Of a stretch of DNA of 64,000 bases, positions 1 through 9,877 are shown piece after piece. A program made the position numbers and the translations under genes. Numbering within the stretch: the first letter of the stretch is position 1; each line of letters opens with the position of its first letter. Below the pieces are notes generated by a model. The model ran no database searches. It was given only the letters and a program-made list of their open reading frames with translations, and was not told the DNA's origin. Source of the stretch: Myxococcus qinghaiensis (GTDB taxonomy: Bacteria; Myxococcota; Myxococcia; Myxococcales; Myxococcaceae); the NCBI RefSeq assembly GCF_024198215.1, contig NZ_JAKCFA010000008.1:124001-188000 (forward strand), written 5' to 3'.

Positions 1-1
1 C

Positions 2-2200
<2,199 letters not shown>

Positions 2201-2210
2201 GGCCCCGCAC

Positions 2211-2244
2211 CGCCCCCCGTTGACCGCTCCGGCGACGGGGGGCG
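2211..2244 (+). terminator. Stem-loop after glgP
   Basis: A perfect 10-bp stem (CGCCCCCCGT at 2211-2220 pairing with 2235-2244) with a 14-base loop starts 10 bases after the glgP stop. There is no T-tract, so it may act as a Rho-assisted terminator or an RNA 3'-end stabiliser. Confidence 0.55.
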
Positions 2245-2568
2245 CCCCACCCTGAGGGACGCGCGCAAGGCGTGTCCTCGGAGGGCGACGCGGCACGCAA
2301 CGACTGACGCAGCAAGACGACGCACCGCGCAATCACAGACGACGCAGTGCGCCACCCGACAGACGGCTCGTCCCGTGGGGCTGACGCGGCGCGATGTATT
2401 GACTCTGGAATCAATCCTGGGGCACTGATCTCTCGTTCTTCGGGATTCGCTCGGTCGTGGGGATGGGCTGAGTCGCAGGGGTGCCTCCGCGTGAGGCCGG
2501 CTCCCGAGGTTCTGTTCCGACGTGCATCGGTCGCAGCAGGCGTTCCTCCCAAAGACAGGAGTCCCCCA
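2245..2568. other. Intergenic region upstream of the lipase
   Basis: No convincing gene. It presumably holds the lipase promoter. A TTGACT hexamer at 2399-2404 lies inside a short inverted repeat (ATTGA at 2398-2402, TCAAT at 2411-2415), but no AT-rich -10 box sits 17 bases downstream. The first half is GC-rich and featureless. A CAGGAG ribosome site (about 2556-2561) sits ahead of the lipase ATG. Confidence 0.4.
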
Positions 2569-3675
2569 ATGAAGCAACAGCCGCTGTTCCTTGCAGTCCT
2601 GACGCTCGGTGTCCTGGGTGTCGCAGGCCCGGCCACCGCCGCGGAGAAGACCACCTACCCCGTCGTGTTCGCCCATGGGTTGGGCGGCTTCGACGACATC
2701 CTCGGGTACGACTACTGGGGGGATGACTACGGGACGTTCGTGGGCGACCCGTGCAACGAGCTGTTCGAGGTGTCGTGCAACGACGGCCTGAACAGCGGGC
2801 AGCGCGCCTTCGCGGCGGCGGTGCAGCCGGTGCAGAACTCCGACGTGCGCGGCCTGGACCTGGCCAATGACGTGGAGGGCTTCATGGCCTCCGCGGGCTC
2901 GTCCTACGTGAATCTCGTGGGCCACTCGCAGGGTGGGCTCGACGTGCGCAAGGCCGCGCGCGTGCTGCGCGAGCGCAAGGGCTACACGGTGGTGAAGGCG
3001 ATGGTGAGCGTGTCCTCGCCTCACCGCGGCTCGCCGGTGGCCAAGTACATCCTGGACCTGGGGCCCGGCATCACCAGCGTGCTGGACGCGCTCTTCCGCT
3101 TCTACGGCGACGTCGTCTACGCCCCGGGCAATGACGGCTACGCGGCGGTGAAGGCGCTCATCTACAACGACGCGGACGCGAACGACGGGAAGACGACGGG
3201 CGCCAAGGCCTTCAACGTCGCCAATCCCATCAACGCGTCCTACGCGTCCCACTACGCGTCGCTCATCACCGCGCAGCAGGGCCTGAGCGTGAACCCCGCG
3301 TTGTTCGTGGTGCGTCAGTTCCTGTTCGATATCGACGGGGACGGCTTCTGCGCGGATGACTGCGACAACGACGGCGCCGGCGGCAAGGGTGACGGCAACA
3401 AGGCCGAGCAGGACGACGACGGCCTGGTGGGCGTCAACTCGCAGCAGATGGGCTACCGACTGCGCTACACGGAACGCCTGGGCTCGGACCTCATCGCCCA
3501 GGACTCCGCGCTGGGTTACGTGTCCAACATCAACGCGCCCAGCTCGTTGCAGTCCACGTCCATGTCCAGCGTCATCAACCAGGACCACCTGGACGTCATC
3601 GGCCTGGGGCCCGACACGTTCAGCGAGATGGAGTTCTACGCGGCCATCATCGACTACATCGCGAAGGTCGACTGA
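2569..3675 (+). CDS. Secreted triacylglycerol lipase (family I-type, foldase-dependent)
   Basis: Hydrolyses triacylglycerols outside the cell. The 368-residue product starts with a signal peptide (MKQQPLFLAVLTLGVLGVAG, cleavage near ATAA-EK). The mature protein opens with TYPVVFAHGLGGF, the oxyanion-hole region of Pseudomonas/Burkholderia-type lipases, followed by the nucleophile elbow GHSQGG near residue 124. An Asp-rich stretch around residues 250-285 (DIDGDGFCADDCDNDG and DQDDDG-like acidic runs) looks like a calcium-binding insertion, unusual for classic family I lipases. HLDVIGLG near the C-terminus supplies a likely catalytic His. The start is the ATG with CAGGAG upstream and a good signal peptide; a longer upstream frame is open but lacks one. 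The next gene encodes the matching lipase foldase, which supports this assignment. Confidence 0.9.
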   Translation: MKQQPLFLAVLTLGVLGVAGPATAAEKTTYPVVFAHGLGGFDDILGYDYWGDDYGTFVGDPCNELFEVSCNDGLNSGQRAFAAAVQPVQNSDVRGLDLANDVEGFMASAGSSYVNLVGHSQGGLDVRKAARVLRERKGYTVVKAMVSVSSPHRGSPVAKYILDLGPGITSVLDALFRFYGDVVYAPGNDGYAAVKALIYNDADANDGKTTGAKAFNVANPINASYASHYASLITAQQGLSVNPALFVVRQFLFDIDGDGFCADDCDNDGAGGKGDGNKAEQDDDGLVGVNSQQMGYRLRYTERLGSDLIAQDSALGYVSNINAPSSLQSTSMSSVINQDHLDVIGLGPDTFSEMEFYAAIIDYIAKVD

Positions 3676-3695
3676 CCCGCGCTGAGTCGTCCATC

Positions 3696-3725
3696 GCCGG
3701 GAGGGCCGTCACCTGGCCTCCCGGC
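3696..3725 (+). terminator. Intercistronic stem-loop between lipase and foldase genes
   Basis: GCCGGGAGG at 3696-3704 and CC at 3706-3707 pair with GGCCTCCCGGC at 3715-3725, leaving one bulged G and a 7-base loop. The sequence after it is GTTCTTC, a weak T-rich tail. It lies in the 80-base gap between two genes expected to be co-transcribed, so it may partly terminate or protect the upstream lipase mRNA and lower foldase output. Confidence 0.5.
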
Positions 3726-3755
3726 GTTCTTCACCGTGCCCCAGGGAGTGGATTC

Positions 3756-4829
3756 ATGCGACAGCGCACGAAGGTCTTGCTGGTGGGCGCGGTGGCCGTG
3801 ACGTGTGGAGTGCTGGGCTGGGGACTCGTCAGGCCCACCGGGGCGGCTGTCCCGGCCGCGACACCCGCGACGACGTCGACTCCCGGACAAGCCCCACCGA
3901 CAACGCCTGTCGCGGCCAGTCCCTCGGCCGCCACTCCGCCCCCGGTGATGCCCGCCCCTGCTCCGGTGCGAGGTGCCGGGGACGAGGAGCTGGAGGCGTT
4001 CGCGACGTCGCTGCGCGAGAAGTACGGGGCGAAGCTCCACGAGCCGTATCTCCAGATACGGATGGTGGAGGAGCTGATGCGCTTCTTCCAGGAGCGCTTC
4101 CCGGACCGGTGGGAGCAGGAGCTCCTGGCCTTCCTCAAGGCGAACTTCCCGGAGCATTACGACGCGCTGGCGGCGATGTTGCGCAACCGCGTGGACTACG
4201 AGAAGTGGGTCAAGGACAGCGACTCGTACCTGCGAGGGCTGAGCGCCGAGCAGCGCCGGTCCGCGACCTGGGACGCGCGCCACCGCCTCTTCGGCAAGGA
4301 GAACGCCGAGCGCATCTGGGTGTCGGAGCGGAAGAACCAGGCCATCGCGGACACGCTGCGGACGCTCGGCGCGCAGGAGGGCGTGAGCCTGGAGAAGAAG
4401 CTGTCCACGTACAAGGAGCGCCTCCAGGAGGTGCACGGCGAGCAGGCGGCGGCCTACGTGGAGCGCCACCAGCAGGAGCTGATGAACCGCTTCCTGGACC
4501 TGCCCTCGGTGCAGACGGACCTGGGCGGGATGACACCCGCCGAGCGCAACCAGAGCCTGCGCGCGGTCCGCAAGGAGATGGGCCTGGACGCCGAGGCGCT
4601 CCAGCGCTGGGACGCGCTGGACCAGACCCGGGACGCGCGCTGGGACGCGGGCGCGAAGTACATGGCGGAGCGGGAGACGCTGGCGAAGGAGCTGTCCGGG
4701 GACGCGTTGGAGGCGAAGCTGGTGGAGCTTCGCGCGCGCTACTTCGGTGGGGAGGCGGAGACGATTGGCCAGGAGGAGGCCAGTGGCTTCCTGCGCTTCT
4801 CCCGCCCCCGGCAGTGGGGGCGCAACTGA
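3756..4829 (+). CDS. Lipase-specific foldase / secretion chaperone (LifO-like)
   Basis: Steric chaperone that folds the neighbouring lipase in the periplasm. The 357-residue protein has a short cytoplasmic start, one membrane anchor (residues about 6-25, VLLVGAVAVTCGVLGWGLV), a Pro/Ala/Thr-rich linker to about residue 70, then a long, highly charged all-helical domain rich in Glu and Arg. That architecture matches lipase foldases. The segment RRSATWDARHRLFGKENAER and the C-terminal LRARYFGGEAETI resemble the family's repeated helical motifs. The length fits the family (about 330-360). The start ATG has CAGGGAG upstream. It lies 80 bases behind the lipase gene in the same direction, the usual lipase-foldase arrangement. 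Confidence 0.85.
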   Translation: MRQRTKVLLVGAVAVTCGVLGWGLVRPTGAAVPAATPATTSTPGQAPPTTPVAASPSAATPPPVMPAPAPVRGAGDEELEAFATSLREKYGAKLHEPYLQIRMVEELMRFFQERFPDRWEQELLAFLKANFPEHYDALAAMLRNRVDYEKWVKDSDSYLRGLSAEQRRSATWDARHRLFGKENAERIWVSERKNQAIADTLRTLGAQEGVSLEKKLSTYKERLQEVHGEQAAAYVERHQQELMNRFLDLPSVQTDLGGMTPAERNQSLRAVRKEMGLDAEALQRWDALDQTRDARWDAGAKYMAERETLAKELSGDALEAKLVELRARYFGGEAETIGQEEASGFLRFSRPRQWGRN

Positions 4830-4836
4830 CGGTGCC

Positions 4837-5904
4837 TCAGAGCGGTGAGTCTCCTCCCGTTCCAGGGACGGGAGGCTCCACCGGCAGCGGCAGCAGCGCC
4901 GGAGTCAGCTGATGGCGCTTCTTGAAGCGCGTCCAGTCCCGGGTGAAGCTCTTGCGGGCCGTGCTGGAGCCCGGGCGCGCATCGAGCGACACCCGCTCCA
5001 TGCGCTCGTCCTGGGTGAGCGCTTTTCGCGGCGCGAGCTTTTCATCACCCTGGCGCTCCCGGAGCAGCTCGAAGGCGTGGGGGAGCCAGTCAGGGAGGCC
5101 GTCCAGGGTGAGCACTGTCTCGATGGCTCGTGCGGCCATCAAGTCCACGTTCGCGTCCACATGGCCTCGCAGGGCCATGAGCATCATGGGGAGCGCACGG
5201 TCCAGCGGAGGGCGCTCGACGAACCCCCGCGCCAGCAGCTCCAGCTGCGCGCCCGTCAACGCCAGGGGAGTCCTGTCGCGCCCGTCGTAGAACGAGCGGG
5301 CCGAGTCCCCATCGGGCACCAGCCCGTACAAGCCATCCCAGCGCGTCATGGGATGGTCGGACACGCGCACATGCCAGTCCACTCGCGCCGCATCCAGGTC
5401 CCCGCTCCCGTCCACGCCGCGCTCCTGCGCATCCCTCGCGAGCGTCACCGCGCGCCGATAGGCGTCCGCGTCGTCATTGCTCGCCGGGTAGCGCGTCCCA
5501 TACGACATCGCCACGGTGCGCCACTTCCCAGCCCTGCGCTTCAGGAAGGCCACCACCGCCAGCCCTTTCTCGTAGCGAGGGGGCGCCGGACAAATCATCG
5601 GGCGCCAGTGCACTTCCAGGAGTTCGCCCTGACGGGCATTCCCCTTCCACACCTCACGGACGACCAGGCGCGCGAAGTCGCCAGACGCCCGGTCCTCCTT
5701 TTGCGCGAGCGCTCTCTCATTCGCCGGCAACGACAGCACCTCATGGACGTCCGCCCACACCACCCACTCGGCTTGCTGGGTCAGGGACCAGAGCGTCTCT
5801 GGAGGAATGGGATAGGCCTCCGCGCGAGGCCCCGGAATGAACAGCGCCACCAGGACCAGCGCCAAGGCCGTCCCGGGGCCCTTCTCGAAATCGGACTCAC
5901 GCAT
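4837..5904 (-). CDS. Secreted protein of unknown function
   Basis: A 355-residue protein I do not recognise. It has a signal peptide (hydrophobic core TALALVLVALFIPG, likely cleavage after AEA near residue 31) and starts the mature part with YPIPPETLWSL. The first 150 residues contain a beta-rich stretch (WVVWADVHEV, RLVVREVWKGNARQGELLEVHW, GLAVVAFLKRRAGKWRTV) resembling the small secreted domains that myxobacteria often carry. The rest is mixed and charged. The ATG at 5904 has GAGGAGAG 6 bases upstream; the TTG start 18 bases further out is less likely. The gene is convergent with the lipase operon, and no operon partner is evident. Confidence 0.7.
   Translation of the reverse strand: MRESDFEKGPGTALALVLVALFIPGPRAEAYPIPPETLWSLTQQAEWVVWADVHEVLSLPANERALAQKEDRASGDFARLVVREVWKGNARQGELLEVHWRPMICPAPPRYEKGLAVVAFLKRRAGKWRTVAMSYGTRYPASNDDADAYRRAVTLARDAQERGVDGSGDLDAARVDWHVRVSDHPMTRWDGLYGLVPDGDSARSFYDGRDRTPLALTGAQLELLARGFVERPPLDRALPMMLMALRGHVDANVDLMAARAIETVLTLDGLPDWLPHAFELLRERQGDEKLAPRKALTQDERMERVSLDARPGSSTARKSFTRDWTRFKKRHQLTPALLPLPVEPPVPGTGGDSPL
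4853..4875. terminator. Stem-loop between convergent genes
   Basis: CCTCCCGT (4853-4860) pairs perfectly with ACGGGAGG (4868-4875) around a 7-base loop. It lies 24 bases after the foldase stop and inside the last codons of the convergent minus-strand gene, so it could stop transcription of the plus-strand lipase operon. Confidence 0.45.
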
Positions 5905-5993
5905 GGGTCGCTCTCCTCTCAAGTCACCGGGAGGCTACCTCATCCACACACACTCGGAGTCATGCTCCCCCGAAAAGGCAGGGGGCCCAGACG

Positions 5994-6752
5994 TCAGCGG
6001 TAGTGCGTGGCAATCCAATCGCCATTGATTTGCTGGATGGCGATCTCCAAGTCATAGACAGCCCGCAGCACGTCCGGCCGCATGATGTCCTCCGAGCGCC
6101 CCTGGAACGCGACCTTGCCGTCCCGCATCGCGATGAGGTGGTCGGAGTAGCAGGACGCGAAGTTGAGGTCGTGCAGCACCAGCACGAAGCTCTTGCCCAG
6201 CGTGTCGGCGGCCGTCCGCAGCTGCTTCATCATCGACACCGCGTGCTTCAAATCCAGGCCGTTGAGCGGCTCGTCCAGGAGGACGTAGTCCGTGTCCTGG
6301 CAGAGCACCATGGCCACGAAGGCGCGCTGACGCTGGCCTCCCGACAGCTCGTCCAGGAAGCGCGCCGAGAGCGCCTCCAGGCCCATGTGCTGAATCGCCC
6401 GCTCCACGTGCTCCTGGTCCTTCACCGTGGGCCGCCCCTTCGAGTGGGGATAGCGGCCGAACGTCACCAGCTCCCGCACCGTCAGTCGCGAGGTGAGGTG
6501 GTTGTCCTGGCGCAGGATGGCCAGCCGTTTGGCGAGCACGTCTCCCGGCGTGGTGACGACGTCCAGCCCATCCACCAGGACGTTGCCCGAGGACATGGGC
6601 AGCACGCGGGAAATCATCGACAGCAGCGTCGACTTGCCCGCGCCATTCGGGCCGATGATGGAGGTGATGCCGCCCACGGGCAGCCGCAGGGAGACGTCGT
6701 CCACGACGAGCGTCGTGCCGTAGCGCTTGGTGACGTTCTTCGCCTCGATCAT
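5994..6752 (-). CDS. Iron-siderophore ABC transporter, ATP-binding protein
   Basis: Cytoplasmic ATPase that powers ferric-chelate import through the two permeases encoded just upstream. The 252-residue protein has Walker A GPNGAGKST (residues about 34-42), a Q-loop in AILRQDNHL, signature LSGGQRQR, Walker B YVLLDEPLNGLD and the H-loop VLHDLNF. NHLTSRLTVRELVTFGRYPHSKGR is typical of the FecE/YclP/CeuD branch. Its ATG overlaps the permease stop by four bases (ATGA at 6749-6752), indicating translational coupling. It is the last gene of the operon. Confidence 0.92.
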   Translation of the reverse strand: MIEAKNVTKRYGTTLVVDDVSLRLPVGGITSIIGPNGAGKSTLLSMISRVLPMSSGNVLVDGLDVVTTPGDVLAKRLAILRQDNHLTSRLTVRELVTFGRYPHSKGRPTVKDQEHVERAIQHMGLEALSARFLDELSGGQRQRAFVAMVLCQDTDYVLLDEPLNGLDLKHAVSMMKQLRTAADTLGKSFVLVLHDLNFASCYSDHLIAMRDGKVAFQGRSEDIMRPDVLRAVYDLEIAIQQINGDWIATHYR

Positions 6753-7723
6753 CCCGGGGCCTTCCTCATGAGCATCGTGATGAACACCAGCCCGCCGACG
6801 AACTCGATGATGACGCGCGGGTTGGTGTCGAAAGCGAAGACGTGCTCCAGGACGACCTGCCCCGCCACCAGCGCCACCGCGGCGACCAGCGCGGCGGCGG
6901 GCAGGATGAGCTCGTGCTTGTACGTGCGCACCACCGCGTGGGCCAGGTTGGACACGAGGAGGCCGAAGAACGTCACCGGCCCCACCAGCGCGCTCGACAC
7001 GGAGACGAGGATGGCCACCAGCACCAGGATGAGCGCCACCGTGCGCTGGTAGTCCACCCCCAGGTTGATGGCCGTCTCGCGGCCCAGCACCAGCACGTCG
7101 AACGTGCGCAGCATCCGGAAGCCCAGCACCGACACGCCCAGCGTCACCAGGAACGAGACGACGAGCAGCTCCTGGTCCGGGTTGTTGAAGCTCGCGAAGA
7201 AGCGGTCCTGGAGGAAGATGAACTCGTTGGGGTCGATGAGCCGCTGGAGGAAGGACGACAGGCTCCGGAACAGCACCCCCAACACCACGCCCGTCAGCAG
7301 CACCAGGTGCAGGTTCCTCCGCGCTCCGCCGAACAGCCCCCAGTACAAGAGCCCCGAGAAGGCCACCATGATGAGGACCTCCACGCCGAACAGCAGCCGG
7401 GGGTCCAGGTTCACCACCGTGCTGGAGCCCAGGAAGAAGAGCAGGCACGTCTGGATGAGCACGTAGAGGTAGTCGAACCCGAGAATCGCGGGCGTCAGCA
7501 CGCGGTTGCCCGTCACCGTCTGGAAGAGCACCGTGGAGACGGCGATGGCGTAGCCCACCAGCAGCGCCGTCGCGAGCTTCTTCCCCCGGAACGGCAGGAC
7601 GAAGTCCCACTGCCCGCCCACGTCGATGAGCATGAACAGGACGGCGCACGCCGTCGCCATGCACCCGAGGATGAACAGGGTGCGCTCGGGCCTCGCCGGC
7701 ACCGCGACTCGGTCAGCCGACAC
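6749..7723 (-). CDS. Iron-siderophore ABC transporter, permease 2 (FecCD family)
   Basis: Inner-membrane permease of 324 residues with 8-9 hydrophobic segments. GRETAINLGVDYQR and the ALVGPVTFFGLLVSNLAH segment are the FecCD-family coupling and helix motifs, and the sequence fits the YclO/CeuC branch. The start is a GTG at 7723 with GGAGGG 6 bases upstream; this start overlaps the previous gene's stop by 11 bases. An upstream extension stays open but only repeats the other permease in another frame. It should form a heterodimer with permease 1. Confidence 0.9.
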   Translation of the reverse strand: MSADRVAVPARPERTLFILGCMATACAVLFMLIDVGGQWDFVLPFRGKKLATALLVGYAIAVSTVLFQTVTGNRVLTPAILGFDYLYVLIQTCLLFFLGSSTVVNLDPRLLFGVEVLIMVAFSGLLYWGLFGGARRNLHLVLLTGVVLGVLFRSLSSFLQRLIDPNEFIFLQDRFFASFNNPDQELLVVSFLVTLGVSVLGFRMLRTFDVLVLGRETAINLGVDYQRTVALILVLVAILVSVSSALVGPVTFFGLLVSNLAHAVVRTYKHELILPAAALVAAVALVAGQVVLEHVFAFDTNPRVIIEFVGGLVFITMLMRKAPG

Positions 7724-8675
7724 GGGCGTCCCTCCGCAGCAGGAGGTACAGGAAGAGCACGCTGCCCATGACGCCCGCGATGGTCGCCCCCGGGATTTCG
7801 TACGGGAAGCGCACCACCCGGCCGATGACGTCACACACGAGCACGAAGCCCGCGCCACACACCGCCACCCACGGAATGGAGCGCCGCGCGTTGTCGCCCA
7901 TGAAGAGGCTGACGACGTTGGGGACAATCAGGCCCAGGAACGGAATCATCCCCACGGTGACCACCACCATCGCGGTGACCATGGAGACGATGACCAGCCC
8001 CAATGCGACGATGCGCGAGTAGCGCATCCCCAGGTTCGTGGTGAAGGACTCGCCCATGCCGGCCACGGTGAAGCGGTCCGCCGCCACGTAGGCGCAGCAC
8101 GTGAGGCCCAGCGTCACCCAGAGCAGCTCGTAGCGCCCGCGCAGGACGGTGGAGAAGTCCCCCGTCGTCCAGGCGTTGACGGACTGGAGCAAATCGAAGC
8201 GGTACGCGAAGAACGTCGTCACCGAGTCGATGACGCCCGCCAGCACCAGGCCCACCAGCGGCACGACGAGCACCGAGCGCAGGGGGATGCGCTTGAGGAT
8301 GAGCAGGAACAGCGCAGTGCCCGCCAGGGCGAAGCCCGACGCCACCAGCATCTTCCCGAGCACCGGGAGCTGGGGAGCGAGCACCGTGGCGGTCAGCATG
8401 CCCAGGCTCGCGGACTCCGCGGTGCCCGCCGTCGCCGGCTCCACGAAGCGGTTGCGCGCGAGCATCTGCATCAGCAGCCCCGCCACGCCCAGGGACATGC
8501 CCACCAGGATGACGGCCAGGAGCCGGGGGATGCGGCTGATGACCAGCACCTGGAGGGCGCGCTCGTCGGGGCTCGGCGAGAAGAGCGAGTTCCACGACAC
8601 GTTGCCGACGCCAATGAACAGGCTGACCAGGGCCAGCAGGACGATGACGACAGCGGCGGCGACGAAGCGTTTCAC
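7713..8675 (-). CDS. Iron-siderophore ABC transporter, permease 1 (FecCD family)
   Basis: Inner-membrane permease of 320 residues. RIPRLLAVILVGMSLGVAG and MIPFLGLIVPNVVSLFMGDNAR-type motifs are typical of FecCD permeases, of the YclN/CeuB type. GTG start at 8675. It lies 12 bases after the binding-protein stop and overlaps the start of permease 2, so the four genes form one transcript. It brings ferric chelates across the inner membrane together with its partner. Confidence 0.9.
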   Translation of the reverse strand: MKRFVAAAVVIVLLALVSLFIGVGNVSWNSLFSPSPDERALQVLVISRIPRLLAVILVGMSLGVAGLLMQMLARNRFVEPATAGTAESASLGMLTATVLAPQLPVLGKMLVASGFALAGTALFLLILKRIPLRSVLVVPLVGLVLAGVIDSVTTFFAYRFDLLQSVNAWTTGDFSTVLRGRYELLWVTLGLTCCAYVAADRFTVAGMGESFTTNLGMRYSRIVALGLVIVSMVTAMVVVTVGMIPFLGLIVPNVVSLFMGDNARRSIPWVAVCGAGFVLVCDVIGRVVRFPYEIPGATIAGVMGSVLFLYLLLRRDARVG

Positions 8676-8687
8676 GACCCGGACAGC

Positions 8688-9698
8688 CTACTGGGCTCGC
8701 GCGGCGTAGGCTTCCGCAATCTGACCGCGCAGGTGGTTCACCGACTGGATGCCACCGCCGATGAGATACGTCGTCATCGGGTCCAGGTAGACGACCTGCT
8801 TGTTCTTCCAGGCCGTCGTCTGGTGCACCAGCTCGTTGTCCAGCACCTGCTGCGCCCCACCCCGCTGGCCCATGCCCGCGTCACGGTCAATCACGAAGAG
8901 CCAGTCGGGGTTCTTCTCCCGGATGAACTCCGAGCCGATGACCTCGCCATGCAGGGACGCGTTGAGTCCCTCGACGGCGACGGGCACGCCGAAGTCGCCA
9001 TGCAGGACGCCGAAGCGCGAGCCCGGCCCGTAAGCGCTGATGCGGCCTCCGGTGACGAGCACCACCAGGCCCTTGCCCCGGCTCGCCGTCGTCTCCTTCA
9101 GCTTCGCGATGGACGCGCGCAGGTCGGCGACGAGCGCGCGGCCCTTCTCCTCCTTGCCGAAGAGGCTCGCCAGCAGCTCCGTGTTGGCCACCACCGTGTC
9201 GATGTAGTTCGCGCCGCTCATCGGCAGGTCCACGGTGGGGGCGATTTTGGAGAGGCTCGCGTACTTCGCGCTGGAGCGGCCCCCGGTGATGATGAGGTCC
9301 GGCTTCGCGGCGTGGAGGGCTTCGTAGTTGGGCTCGAACAGCGTCCCCATGCGCGGGTACTTCGCGTCCGCGAACGGCGCCAGGTGGTGGGGGAACTGGT
9401 CCCCCGCGACGCCGAGCACGTTCACTTCCAGCGCCTGGAGGATGTCCAGGGCCGCCAGGTCGAAGACCACGACGCGCTGGGGATTCAGCGGGACGACCGA
9501 GGTCCCCTGGACATGCTTCACGGTGCGGCCCTGCGCGGCGGGCGCCGCGGCCTCGGGGGCTTCGGGAGCCTGGGCCACCACCGCCGCGGGCGACGGAGCG
9601 CCGCGCTGATACGCCACGACGACTCCGACGACGGCCAGCAGGGCCACGACACCGAGAATCGCGAGGAGGGGGAAGGGACGCCTGTCAGGTGTGCTCAC
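8688..9698 (-). CDS. Periplasmic siderophore-binding protein (CeuE/YclQ-like)
   Basis: Captures a ferric siderophore in the periplasm for the three downstream ABC components. The 336-residue protein has an N-terminal hydrophobic helix (LLAILGVVALLAVVGVVVAY, residues about 11-30) followed by an Ala/Pro linker. It has no lipobox, so it may stay tethered or be cleaved by signal peptidase I. The fold motif PQRVVVFDLAALDIL, PDLIITGGRSS and VVYLDPMTTYL near the C-terminus are typical of the type III periplasmic-binding family that takes catecholate chelates (CeuE/YclQ/FatB). GTG start at 9698. First gene of the operon, with a Fur-like palindrome about 90 bases upstream. Confidence 0.88.
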   Translation of the reverse strand: MSTPDRRPFPLLAILGVVALLAVVGVVVAYQRGAPSPAAVVAQAPEAPEAAAPAAQGRTVKHVQGTSVVPLNPQRVVVFDLAALDILQALEVNVLGVAGDQFPHHLAPFADAKYPRMGTLFEPNYEALHAAKPDLIITGGRSSAKYASLSKIAPTVDLPMSGANYIDTVVANTELLASLFGKEEKGRALVADLRASIAKLKETTASRGKGLVVLVTGGRISAYGPGSRFGVLHGDFGVPVAVEGLNASLHGEVIGSEFIREKNPDWLFVIDRDAGMGQRGGAQQVLDNELVHQTTAWKNKQVVYLDPMTTYLIGGGIQSVNHLRGQIAEAYAARAQ

Positions 9699-9788
9699 GG
9701 TTTCATCCAGCCAGTGCGCGCGGAACGGAAGCGAAGGGCGCGGGACGGCGCGGCCTCACATAGCAGCCCAGGCGGGAACACGCACTAC

Positions 9789-9805
9789 TTGATTCTGCAA
9801 ATCAA
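9789..9805 (-). promoter_or_regulatory. Fur-like operator upstream of the iron uptake operon
   Basis: TTGATTCTGCAAATCAA is an imperfect palindrome (TTGATT/AATCAA arms) that fits the 7-1-7 Fur pattern TGATnnT-n-AnnATCA. It stands in an AT-rich island 91 bases upstream of the GTG of the siderophore-binding protein gene, where a Fur repressor would block the promoter. The match to the classical 19-bp Fur box is partial. Confidence 0.5.
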
Positions 9806-9877
9806 TATCGACATGTAGGCCCCCGCGCGGCGCGAGTGGGGCCCGGTGAAGGCGCCCCACCCTTCAACCGGCGACGC

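Noticed and set aside
5961..5987. A C5/G5 stem after the iron uptake operon (minus strand).
   Set aside because: Only 5 base pairs with a 10-base loop; too weak to call a terminator.
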